Source: Turneriella sp. (lineage in GTDB: Bacteria; Spirochaetota; Leptospiria; Turneriellales; Turneriellaceae). From it: 64,000 nucleotides of DNA. The position numbers and the translations under genes are program-made. Position 1 is the first letter of the stretch. Each line of letters begins with the position of its first letter. The notes under the pieces are model-generated. The model saw nothing but the letters and a program-made list of their open reading frames with translations, did no database searches and was not told the origin of the DNA. Below, in pieces: positions 43,070 through 51,194 of the stretch. The stretch lies in contig JABARV010000002.1 in assembly GCA_019186965.1 (NCBI GenBank), positions 470,728 to 534,727 of the forward strand, given 5' to 3'.

Positions 43070-43894
43070 ATGCAGTTAAAGCGCCATATTCCCCAGGGGT
43101 GGCATTATTTCGTCGCTTTCCTTTTTTGCGTATCCGCTTGCGACTCGGCATCTAAAAAAAAGCCAAATTTGGATAGCACACCACCCAAAACTATAAGGGC
43201 GAGCGTAAGTACAAATTTTCTGGCAGGGAAATTCGAGCCAAGTAAAGATCCGGCTTTCCTTATTATCCCCAGTCAATTTTCATCCCGCACACAGTATTTA
43301 AACCAAACAACGCTTGCTGCATTTGAGAAAATGGCTGCTTACGCAAAAAAGGACGGATTTAATATAACAATTTTATCCGCAACGCGCAATAACCACGTAC
43401 AAAAAATTATTTGGGATGAAAAATTTAATGGCAAGCGCCTTGTCGAAGGACAAAATATTGCGCAAACAATTCCAAACGAAGAAGAGCGGGCACTCCGTAT
43501 TTTAAAGTATTCGTCGATGCCTGGCACTTCGCGCCACCATTGGGGAACCGATATCGATTTGCACGAAACAACCCTCAAAGGCCCTGCGTTTAACAATTCA
43601 ACTTTCCAAAACGGCCGTGGTAAAGAATTTTATAGCTGGCTCCAAAAAAACGCAGCCAAGTTTGGGTTTTGCCAACCGTACACAGGAACGCCAGAAGCGC
43701 GTAATGGAGGCATGTATAAGCACGGCTACCAAGAAGAGCGTTGGCATTGGTCGTACCGGCCCTTGTCGGCTGAGTATTTGTATCAATATGTAACCCAAAA
43801 AGAGAAACTTATTCCCTCTGGTTACGCGGGAGAAAAAGTGGCGGCAAAATTTTATTTAGATTTCGTAGAAAATGTAGATCCAAGTTGTAAGTAG
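43070..43894 (+). CDS. VanY-type D-Ala-D-Ala carboxypeptidase, lipoprotein
   Basis: The 274-residue enzyme has a lipoprotein leader ending CVSAC (Cys24). Its peptidase M15B motifs are SRHHWGTDIDL (zinc ligands His and Asp) and the late Glu/His segment EERWHWSYRPL. It should trim the terminal D-Ala of peptidoglycan stem peptides at the membrane surface or outer face. A STAS regulator precedes it by 6 bp and an old-yellow-type oxidoreductase follows by 4 bp, so co-transcription is likely. Function in resistance to vancomycin is not implied; in this group it is more likely wall remodelling. Confidence 0.9.
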   Translation: MQLKRHIPQGWHYFVAFLFCVSACDSASKKKPNLDSTPPKTIRASVSTNFLAGKFEPSKDPAFLIIPSQFSSRTQYLNQTTLAAFEKMAAYAKKDGFNITILSATRNNHVQKIIWDEKFNGKRLVEGQNIAQTIPNEEERALRILKYSSMPGTSRHHWGTDIDLHETTLKGPAFNNSTFQNGRGKEFYSWLQKNAAKFGFCQPYTGTPEARNGGMYKHGYQEERWHWSYRPLSAEYLYQYVTQKEKLIPSGYAGEKVAAKFYLDFVENVDPSCK

Positions 43895-43898
43895 TGAA

Positions 43899-45242
43899 AT
43901 GGCAATAGAAAAAAATTTAACACTTCCGTGTGGAAGTACATTAAAAAATCGTCTCGCTAAATCGGCGATGAGTGAAAATTTGGGATTATTGGGCGAACCC
44001 AGCGATAAACTCATACGCCTGTATAAAAAATGGGGCGAAGGAGAAATTGGGCTTATTATCACGGGCAATATTATGGTCGACAGCAACGAGTTGGGCGAAC
44101 CTAACAACGTTGTTCTTGAAAACGACCACAGTTTAGAAAAATTCCGTGCATGGACAAAGGCGACCCAAAAGCATGGCTCACAAATTTGGGCGCAGATAAA
44201 CCATCCTGGACGCCAATCGCCTTTAGCAATTTCTAAAACAACCGTCGCGCCCTCTGCAATAAAGTTAAAAATAGGAAACATCGCGTTCCGCACTCCGCAC
44301 GCACTTACCGATTCGGAAATTTTAGAAATTGTGCAAAAATTTGCACGCACAGCTAAACTTGCTAAAGATGCAGGTTTTGACGGGGTTCAACTGCACGGTG
44401 CGCATGGCTATCTTGTAAGCCAATTTTTGTCGCCGTTATCCAACCAACGGATAGACCGCTGGGGTGGTTCGATTGAAAACAGGATGCGTTTCCCGCTTGA
44501 GATTATGCGGGCGATGCGCAGGGAAGTTGGCGCTACTTATCCTTTGGGAATAAAAATTAATTCGGCAGATTTCCAACGCGGTGGTTTTAACGAACACGAT
44601 GCGGTAGAAGTTGTACGTGCGCTTGAGGCAGAAAAGGTTGACCTTATCGAAATATCAGGAGGCACCTACGAATCCGCTGCGATGACCGGAGCACAGGACG
44701 TGCTACGGGCGCCGCAGGACAGGATGTCCGCAATGCCGGAGTCCGGAGCACAGGACGTGCTACGGGCGCCGCAGGACAGGATGTCCGCAATGCCGGAGTC
44801 CGGAGCACAGGACGTGCTACGGACATCAACTGCAGAGCGCGAAGCGTACTTCCTTCCATTCGCAGAGAAAATTCGTAAATCTGTGAAGACACCGCTGATG
44901 CTCACCGGTGGGTTTCGCACGGCGGCGGCGATGAACCAAGCGGTTGAAGACGGTATTGTCGATGTCGTTGGAATCGCCCGCCCTTTTGCGATGGAGCCTC
45001 TTGTAGCACGGCGCTTACTTAGCGACAAAAATGCACGTATTGAAATGCAACCTGTAAAAACAGGTATCCGTCCGCTTGACCGTAGCGGCGTTTTAGAAAT
45101 TGGTTATTATTCATTACAGCTTAAACGTATTGGTGAAGGGAAAGAACCCGACAGAAACCTAAGCGCTCTTTTGGCATTACCGCTTTTGGGTTTAAATTAT
45201 TCCTCGGGTATTTTATCGCGCCTTCTTAACCGCGCTTCGTGA
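43899..45242 (+). CDS. Old-yellow-enzyme family NADH:flavin oxidoreductase with in-frame 57-bp insert
   Basis: The 447-residue protein is a TIM-barrel flavoenzyme: LTLPCGSTLKNRLAKSAMSE at the start, INHPGRQSP, FDGVQLHGAHGYLVSQFLSP with the active-site HGAH, RWGGSIENRMRFPLEI, and the FMN phosphate region GGFRTAAAMNQA. It should reduce alpha,beta-unsaturated substrates or related compounds with NAD(P)H. Between the conserved GGTYES and REAYFLPFAEKIR, two and a third copies of a 19-residue unit (GAQDVLRAPQDRMSAMPES) interrupt the loop, an in-frame addition of about 45 residues absent from the family pattern I know. The protein would be about 400 residues without it. Confidence 0.92.
   Translation: MAIEKNLTLPCGSTLKNRLAKSAMSENLGLLGEPSDKLIRLYKKWGEGEIGLIITGNIMVDSNELGEPNNVVLENDHSLEKFRAWTKATQKHGSQIWAQINHPGRQSPLAISKTTVAPSAIKLKIGNIAFRTPHALTDSEILEIVQKFARTAKLAKDAGFDGVQLHGAHGYLVSQFLSPLSNQRIDRWGGSIENRMRFPLEIMRAMRREVGATYPLGIKINSADFQRGGFNEHDAVEVVRALEAEKVDLIEISGGTYESAAMTGAQDVLRAPQDRMSAMPESGAQDVLRAPQDRMSAMPESGAQDVLRTSTAEREAYFLPFAEKIRKSVKTPLMLTGGFRTAAAMNQAVEDGIVDVVGIARPFAMEPLVARRLLSDKNARIEMQPVKTGIRPLDRSGVLEIGYYSLQLKRIGEGKEPDRNLSALLALPLLGLNYSSGILSRLLNRAS
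44688..44822 (+). repeat. 57-bp GC-rich repeat inserted in frame in the oxidoreductase gene
   Basis: Two perfect 57-bp units (44688-44744, 44745-44801) and a 21-bp stub (44802-44822) sit inside the coding sequence. The period is a multiple of 3, so the frame is kept. GC content is well above that of the surrounding gene. Each unit contains the palindromes GGACAGGATGTCC and CTCCGGA-like stretches. The translated unit, GAQDVLRAPQDRMSAMPES, shares AQ-D/E-V-x-R with the minus-strand reading of the tandem repeat at 11.6 kb. Confidence 0.92.
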
Positions 45243-45253
45243 GTTAAAAATAG

Positions 45254-46039
45254 ATGGCGCGGGCAAAAAAAGAAAGCACTTCTTTCCAAAAACCCGCTCC
45301 CGTAATTCGTCCTGACGCACTTACCCTCGAAGTTAAAAATTTGCTAAAAATTTATGGCAAAAGAACAGTCGTGCATAACGTGTCTTTTAACGTAAAGCAA
45401 GGTGAAGTGGTAGGAATTTTAGGTCCCAATGGAGCAGGAAAAACTACTTCATTTTACATGACCGTGGGAATTGTGCGGCAATCGGGGGGGCAGGTTTTTT
45501 TAGGCGGTGAAGACCTAACAAAATTGCCGATGTACCAACGAGCACGTAGGGGGATTGGCTATCTTGCGCAAGAAGCGTCTATTTTTCGCACTCTATCGGT
45601 ACGCAAAAATATCGAAGCGATTTTTGAATTGCGCAATTTTGAGAAACCAAAAATTAAGGAAGAAACAGATAAACTCCTTAAAGAGCTTGAAATTGAGCAT
45701 GTGCAAAACCAAAATGGAATAACGCTTTCGGGAGGCGAGAGGCGCCGCGCAGAAATTGCTCGTGCGCTTGCCTCTGACCCTAAATTTCTACTCCTCGATG
45801 AGCCTTTCGCGGGGGTTGATCCAATCGCTGTTAAAGAAATACAACGCGTCGTGTGGCAACTGCAAGATAGAGGACTTGGAATCCTTATAACAGACCACAA
45901 CGTGCGCGAAACACTTAAACTAACAGACCGTGCATATATTATTTTTCAAGGGCAGGTACTTATCGAAGGTACGGCGGATGTACTTATTAACGATAAGAAA
46001 GCGCGTGAAATTTATTTGGGCGACGATTTTAAAATGTAA
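45254..46039 (+). CDS. lptB: Lipopolysaccharide-transport ABC ATPase LptB
   Basis: The 261-residue ATPase has Walker A GPNGAGKTTSF, the signature LSGGERRRAEIARAL, Walker B FLLLDEPFAGVDP and switch His in ITDHNVRETL. The run GIGYLAQEASIFRTLSVRKNI and the FAGVDPIAVKEIQRVVWQL segment are typical of LptB, which powers lipopolysaccharide extraction from the inner membrane with LptFG. A 25-residue N-terminal extension rich in Lys and Pro is present. It lies 11 bp after the flavin oxidoreductase gene, ending the STAS-VanY-OYE-LptB run. Its presence supports a lipopolysaccharide-bearing outer membrane. lptF/lptG are not in the window. Confidence 0.94.
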   Translation: MARAKKESTSFQKPAPVIRPDALTLEVKNLLKIYGKRTVVHNVSFNVKQGEVVGILGPNGAGKTTSFYMTVGIVRQSGGQVFLGGEDLTKLPMYQRARRGIGYLAQEASIFRTLSVRKNIEAIFELRNFEKPKIKEETDKLLKELEIEHVQNQNGITLSGGERRRAEIARALASDPKFLLLDEPFAGVDPIAVKEIQRVVWQLQDRGLGILITDHNVRETLKLTDRAYIIFQGQVLIEGTADVLINDKKAREIYLGDDFKM

Positions 46040-46066
46040 ACCTAAACACCTTTAACTAGAAAAGGG

Positions 46067-48505
46067 TTATCTTAAGCTAAAACCTGCTTTTTGCATACGT
46101 GCGATTAAACCGTCTTGTAGCTTTTTAATTTCCTCGCCGGTAAGCGTCCGCGTGGGGTTGCGCCATGTTGTTCGAACAGAAAGCGCTTTTTTGTCTTCAG
46201 GAAGATTACCTCCTGTAAAAGTACTCACATAGTCGAAAGCAACGACCACTGTTTTGTCGAGGTCGCGGCGTACGAGTGGTTGCAGAGGGCCTATAACTGC
46301 TTTAACTGCGGCAAATTCTGTTTGTTTGGGCATTACAAGGGTTAAATCGAAATCAACAGCGGGGTACACAAACGGGGCGCGGTAATGCGACTCTCGGGGT
46401 GCAATGGATAAAAGGCGCTTAAGAAGGGCGTCTGCGTAATAAACACGTTCTTTAATTCCATATTCTCCCAAGAGGCGCGGATGGATTTGTCCGAAACGAA
46501 AAACAGTTTTGTCTTTAGAGCCAGCTGAACCGCTAATCCCTGGATGAAAAATTGGATTTGGCGCGTTTGTAAAAACTTGCTCGTGCCGCATCAATCCTGC
46601 GTGGAAAAGAATTTCTGCGGCGATCGCAGTAAGTTCGTGTGCGGCTTCCTCAGGGCTTTTTGTCGAAGTTAAAGCAATGGCAAAAAAATATTCTTCGTTA
46701 CATGCAAAATTTTTGTCCTCTGAGGGGAGAAAAATTTTTTCGATTTCAAAAATGCGTACATTTTTTTCTCCGCGATAATTGCTGTGTATAGTGCGTAAAA
46801 GTCCTGGAAGTGGTGATATACGCAAAAAATTCATTTGCTCGTTTATGGCATTTTGCATTTTGGTTGCTTCTGTTGCTTTGGCAAAAAATTCGTCTGCGTT
46901 AAGGTCTTCTTTTGAGTGGAAAGCGTAAGACATTACTTCGTTGAGGTTGAGCCTATTTGTGGCAATCGAACGTAACGAATGCTCCAAAGTACGCATTGGA
47001 TTTTTTACACGGGGAGTCTCTGCACGCACAAGCGCAGGTTCGATAGTAATCTCTTTATAACCAATAAAGCGCCCAATTTCTTCAACCAAATCTTCGGCGC
47101 ATGTTACATCAAACCATTTACGGTAACTAGGTGGTGTTACAGTAAGGGTATCCTCTTTTTCGTCGACGCCAAAACCCAACCTGCGTAAAATTGCCGTATT
47201 CGATTCTTTTCGGTTTTCTATTTTACCTAATTTTTGGTTTATAAATGTGTTAGTAGTATGTATTTTAGTAGTTTTTGTAAAATCAACCGAAGAGACTTCT
47301 GCAATTGTAGAAAGTGTTATACCCTTTTGTTCTTCGCCCAAAATTTCAGCAAAACGGTAAATCGCCGCTTTGGCCTTTTGCGGGTCCTGTGCCTTTTCAA
47401 AACGTTGCGACGAATCGCTACGTATTCCAGTTTGTCTAACCGTGTTGCGGATTAACGCCCGTGGAAACGTTGCCGACTCGAGAAAAAGCCTAATGGTGTT
47501 AGTCGTCGTCTCACTTCCAGAGCCGCCCATTACTCCCGCTAACGCAACTGGTTTTCCGGCATCGCGGATTACAACAAGGTCTTTAGGCAATGTGTGCGTG
47601 CTTCCATCAAGGAGCGCAAGGCTTTCTTTTTCTTTTGAAAAAGAAACCGAAACCGGTCCTGAAATTTTATCGCGGTCGAATGCATGGTTGGGCTGCCCCA
47701 TTTCAAAAAGGATATAATTTGAAATGTCAACAATATTGTTAATAGGTTTTTGCCCAACAGAAAGAAGGCGCATTTGCCGCAAAAGTGGGGATGGCATAAC
47801 TTTAAAGCCTGAGATTTCCGCCCCGCAGTATGTGATTGCTGCGTCTTTTTCAATTTCAATTTTTGGCAAATCACGCGTAGGCGAAACAGTTTTTACATTT
47901 GCTTGTTCTGGATTTTTTTTAAGTGACAAGTTTAATAAAGCAGCAATTTCGCGCGCAAACCCGAAATGGCTCCATAAATCGGGACGGTGCGTAATGGATT
48001 TATTATCAATTTCAAAAACAATATCACTTTTGCCAAAAAATTCTGACAACGATGCTCCAACTTTCCAATCATCGGGAAGCGGCATCAATCCGTCTATTTT
48101 TGCAGGGGCAAAGTCGAGCTGGGTTATTCCCAATTCGCTTCCGGAGCACAGCATTCCAAAACTATCTATCCCGCGTAGCTTTGCTTTTGCCATCTGTCTT
48201 CCGTCAGGGAGCTTTGTACCAACGAGCGCGGCGGGAAATTTTTTCCCTTGCTCTACGTTGTCGGCGCCGGTTACAATTTGTACAATTTCTTTTCCTGTGT
48301 TCACAGTACAAATTTTTAGTTTATCTGCGTTTGGGTGTTTTTCAAGCTTATCAATGTGTGCGACAGGAATTTTTTCAAGATGCGGCATGAACTCTTCAAG
48401 ACCTTCTACTTCACAGGTTTTCATTGTGAGCAAGTTTGCAAGCTCGCTCGGGGTTATTTGTGACAAATCGACAAATTCGTTGAGCCAGTTAAAAGATAAT
48501 TTCAT
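46067..48505 (-). CDS. pheT: Phenylalanyl-tRNA synthetase beta subunit
   Basis: The 812-residue protein shows all PheT parts: the N-terminal domain MKLSFNWLNEFVDL, the tRNA-binding OB fold HIDKLEKHPNADKLKICTV, the B3/B4 core NIVDISNYILFEMGQPNHAFD (editing and structural), the B5 motif TPPSYRKWFDVTCAEDLVEEIGR, and the C-terminal FDX-ACB anticodon domain YPAVDFDLTLVMPKQTEF ... LTGEEIKKLQDGLI. With PheS it charges tRNA-Phe. Length is standard. pheS is not adjacent, so the two subunit genes are unlinked or further away. It converges with lptB, 27 bp apart. Confidence 0.97.
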   Translation of the reverse strand: MKLSFNWLNEFVDLSQITPSELANLLTMKTCEVEGLEEFMPHLEKIPVAHIDKLEKHPNADKLKICTVNTGKEIVQIVTGADNVEQGKKFPAALVGTKLPDGRQMAKAKLRGIDSFGMLCSGSELGITQLDFAPAKIDGLMPLPDDWKVGASLSEFFGKSDIVFEIDNKSITHRPDLWSHFGFAREIAALLNLSLKKNPEQANVKTVSPTRDLPKIEIEKDAAITYCGAEISGFKVMPSPLLRQMRLLSVGQKPINNIVDISNYILFEMGQPNHAFDRDKISGPVSVSFSKEKESLALLDGSTHTLPKDLVVIRDAGKPVALAGVMGGSGSETTTNTIRLFLESATFPRALIRNTVRQTGIRSDSSQRFEKAQDPQKAKAAIYRFAEILGEEQKGITLSTIAEVSSVDFTKTTKIHTTNTFINQKLGKIENRKESNTAILRRLGFGVDEKEDTLTVTPPSYRKWFDVTCAEDLVEEIGRFIGYKEITIEPALVRAETPRVKNPMRTLEHSLRSIATNRLNLNEVMSYAFHSKEDLNADEFFAKATEATKMQNAINEQMNFLRISPLPGLLRTIHSNYRGEKNVRIFEIEKIFLPSEDKNFACNEEYFFAIALTSTKSPEEAAHELTAIAAEILFHAGLMRHEQVFTNAPNPIFHPGISGSAGSKDKTVFRFGQIHPRLLGEYGIKERVYYADALLKRLLSIAPRESHYRAPFVYPAVDFDLTLVMPKQTEFAAVKAVIGPLQPLVRRDLDKTVVVAFDYVSTFTGGNLPEDKKALSVRTTWRNPTRTLTGEEIKKLQDGLIARMQKAGFSLR

Positions 48506-48603
48506 GCGGGCAGAGTGTATCTAAAAAAAACTCAGGCGGACAAGCAATTCGCATATAAGGAATGTAAGGCGTGGGATAAATATTCCACCCGTCAGGAATT
48601 TCG

Positions 48604-48690
48604 ATTATGTCACATTAGGGGATAACTACCTCGTATTATGTCACATTAGGGGATAACTATCCCAGCGAGTGATTTAAGTAAAAAAATCAC
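48604..48690 (+). repeat. Paired 31-bp-spaced repeat, copy B
   Basis: ATTATGTCACATTAGGGGATAACTA occurs at 48604 and again at 48635, exactly 31 bp later, followed by CAGCGAGTGATTTAAGTAAAAA. Copies A and C share units, spacing and tail. The block fills much of the 294-bp gap between pheT and glgP (48506-48799). A weak hairpin GTGATT/AATCAC ends it. The rest of the gap holds only GTGCGCACAGGCTT, the reverse complement of part of the 1.5-kb inverted-repeat arm; no gene was seen. Confidence 0.85.
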
Positions 48691-48799
48691 GATTTTTTTG
48701 CCAAAAATAAGAAAAGCAGATGTGCGCACAGGCTTCCGCACCCTCCGCGTACGTTCCATAAAACAGTGGCAGTCTTCATTTAGATTTTGATCATGGGTT

Positions 48800-51190
48800 G
48801 TGTTTCCTAGAAATAATGATTTAAAGAAAGAACTCAAAGAAGGCTTTCATCGCCACCTTAATTTTTCGCTAGGGCGTACGCTTGCAGAATTGACAAATGA
48901 AGACGCGTACATTTCGCTTTCGCTTGCGCTGCGCGACCTCATGATGCGGCGCCTTATGGATAAACGCGAACGCATGCGCCGAAAAAAGCGAGTTTATTAC
49001 CTTTCGATGGAATTCCTTATGGGTAAAATGCTCCGTGTTGCTCTCGTTAACATGGACATGACGCAAATCGCAAAAGAAGTTTTAGAAGAAGAGAAAATTT
49101 CCCTCGACGATTTATACGCAATTGAGCCCGACGCTGCATTAGGCAACGGCGGCTTGGGGCGACTTGCTGCGTGTTTTTTAGATAGCATGGCGCATTTTGA
49201 TTACTCATGCATAGGCGCGGGGCTTTGCTACCAGTTTGGGCTTTTTAAACAGAGTTTTAAAGATGGTAAACAGTATGAATCTCCCGATGTATGGCTTACG
49301 GGAAACTATCCTTGGCTTATCGAGCGCCACGATAAAAGATACGAGATCCATTACTACGGCCATGTCGAAAGGCAGGGAACTAAAGCAGCATGGAAACCTG
49401 GAGACAATGTTGTTGCAATGGCTCGCGACATGCTCATTCCCGGAAACGGGAGCGAAGGAATTGCGACGTTGCGTTTGTGGTGGGCAGAGCACAGTACGGA
49501 TTTTGGTCTCGATTATTTTCAACATGGCGATTACTTAAAGGCAATGGAGAGGCAAATTTATTCCGAATCGATCTCAAAAGTTTTGTATCCTAATGATAAT
49601 AATTTAAGCGGGCAGGAGTTACGCCTCAAACAAGAATATTTCTTAAGTAGTGCAACAATCCAAGATGCGCTTTCGACATTTAGATTCGAAAAAGGTAATT
49701 TTGCACAGCTTCCAGAACGTGTTTTTTTCCAATTGAACGACACGCACCCTGCAATTGCGATTGCAGAACTCATGCGCATCCTTGTTGATATTGAAGGCAT
49801 CGAATGGGAAAAAGCGTGGGAAACGACGCGTGCATGTATAGGGTATACCAACCACACCATTATGCCAGAAGCGCTCGAAAAATGGAACCTCGACCTTTTT
49901 GGTCGTGTGCTGCCACGCCACCTCGAAATTATTTACGATATCAACTTTCGTTTTTTAACAGAGCTTAGAGAGCGCGGTTTTAGCCATGAGGCTGTCGAAC
50001 GCGCATCTATTATCGAGGAAGGGCATCCGAAACGCGTGCGTATGGCGTCGCTTTCGGTTGTTGGTTCTTCTGCAGTAAACGGTGTTTCAAAGCTCCATAG
50101 CGATTTAGTAAAGACGCGACTTTTTCCCGATTATGCAAAGTTATGGCCAGAAAAATTTTCTAACAAAACAAACGGTATCGCGTTTAGGCGCTGGCTTGTT
50201 GCGGCAAATCCGTCTCTTACAAAACTTATCCAAGAAACAATTGGCGATGCTTGGCGGCGCGACCATAGTAAGCTTAAAGATTTAGCAAAGCATAGCTCGG
50301 ATAGCGCACTACAGAGCGCATGGCAAAAGGTACGTACAGAAAATAAAAAATTTCTTACACAAATTATTTTCGAGCGCACAGGTATTGAAGTGCCGCGAGA
50401 TTCTTTTTTTGATATCCAAGTAAAACGTATCCACGAATATAAGCGCCAGCTTTTGAACCTAATGCGTATTGCGCGTATATGCATTGATATTTTGGCGGGA
50501 ACGTATACCATACAAACACACCGTACTTTTATTTTTGCTGGCAAGGCAGCCCCAGGTTACCACCGCGCAAAACTTATGATCCGTTTAGCAAATGCGCTTT
50601 CGGCTTATATCGAAAAAAATCCGGCGTTACGCAAACGCATACAACTTGTGTTTTTGCCCAATTACTCGGTTTCACTAGCTGAACGCATTTTTCCTGCCGC
50701 TGATTTATCTGAGCAGATTAGTACTGCGGGTACCGAGGCATCGGGCACAGGCAACATGAAGTTTATGCTTAACGGGGTTTTGACTTTTGGAACCCTAGAT
50801 GGCGCAAATATTGAAATGAGTGAAGAAGTAGGGATTGAAAATTTTTACATTTTTGGCCATACAGTAGACACGCTACAAAAATTACAAGCCGAAGGCTATA
50901 ACCCAGCAGCGATAGCCCAACGGCACGATCTATCCGAAATTTTCGAACTATTTGAAATTTTAGGTAGCGATTTTCGTGAATTTACCGACGCACTTACATA
51001 CCAAGGCGATCCGTATTTTCATCTTGCTGATTTTGATAGCTACATAGAGGTGCAAAATAAAATCATGGCAGATTACTTAAATCGCGATGTATGGGTACGC
51101 AAAGAAATTTTGAACACAGCGCACTCAGGAAAATTTTCCGCTGATAGAACTATATACGAATACGCCCACGACATCTGGAAAATTGTCTAG
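48800..51190 (+). CDS. glgP: Glycogen/maltodextrin phosphorylase
   Basis: The 796-residue enzyme matches the GT35 family: YYLSMEFLMGKMLRVAL near the start, LGNGGLGRLAACFLDSMA, and the pyridoxal-phosphate segment TEASGTGNMKFMLNGVLTFGTLDGANIEM, in which the Lys holds PLP. It degrades alpha-1,4-glucan with phosphate to glucose-1-phosphate. The downstream gene overlaps by a few bases in the longest reading and encodes a bifunctional amylase/glucanotransferase, so the pair should mobilise storage glucan. The start is a GTG at 48800 without a strong ribosome site. glgA, glgB and glgC are not seen in the window. Confidence 0.96.
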   Translation: MFPRNNDLKKELKEGFHRHLNFSLGRTLAELTNEDAYISLSLALRDLMMRRLMDKRERMRRKKRVYYLSMEFLMGKMLRVALVNMDMTQIAKEVLEEEKISLDDLYAIEPDAALGNGGLGRLAACFLDSMAHFDYSCIGAGLCYQFGLFKQSFKDGKQYESPDVWLTGNYPWLIERHDKRYEIHYYGHVERQGTKAAWKPGDNVVAMARDMLIPGNGSEGIATLRLWWAEHSTDFGLDYFQHGDYLKAMERQIYSESISKVLYPNDNNLSGQELRLKQEYFLSSATIQDALSTFRFEKGNFAQLPERVFFQLNDTHPAIAIAELMRILVDIEGIEWEKAWETTRACIGYTNHTIMPEALEKWNLDLFGRVLPRHLEIIYDINFRFLTELRERGFSHEAVERASIIEEGHPKRVRMASLSVVGSSAVNGVSKLHSDLVKTRLFPDYAKLWPEKFSNKTNGIAFRRWLVAANPSLTKLIQETIGDAWRRDHSKLKDLAKHSSDSALQSAWQKVRTENKKFLTQIIFERTGIEVPRDSFFDIQVKRIHEYKRQLLNLMRIARICIDILAGTYTIQTHRTFIFAGKAAPGYHRAKLMIRLANALSAYIEKNPALRKRIQLVFLPNYSVSLAERIFPAADLSEQISTAGTEASGTGNMKFMLNGVLTFGTLDGANIEMSEEVGIENFYIFGHTVDTLQKLQAEGYNPAAIAQRHDLSEIFELFEILGSDFREFTDALTYQGDPYFHLADFDSYIEVQNKIMADYLNRDVWVRKEILNTAHSGKFSADRTIYEYAHDIWKIV

Positions 51191-51194
51191 TAAT

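Noticed and set aside
47724..48524. 266-codon frame antisense to pheT
   Set aside because: pheT is complete with all domains on the other strand; the antisense reading is Ser/Phe-rich without motifs.
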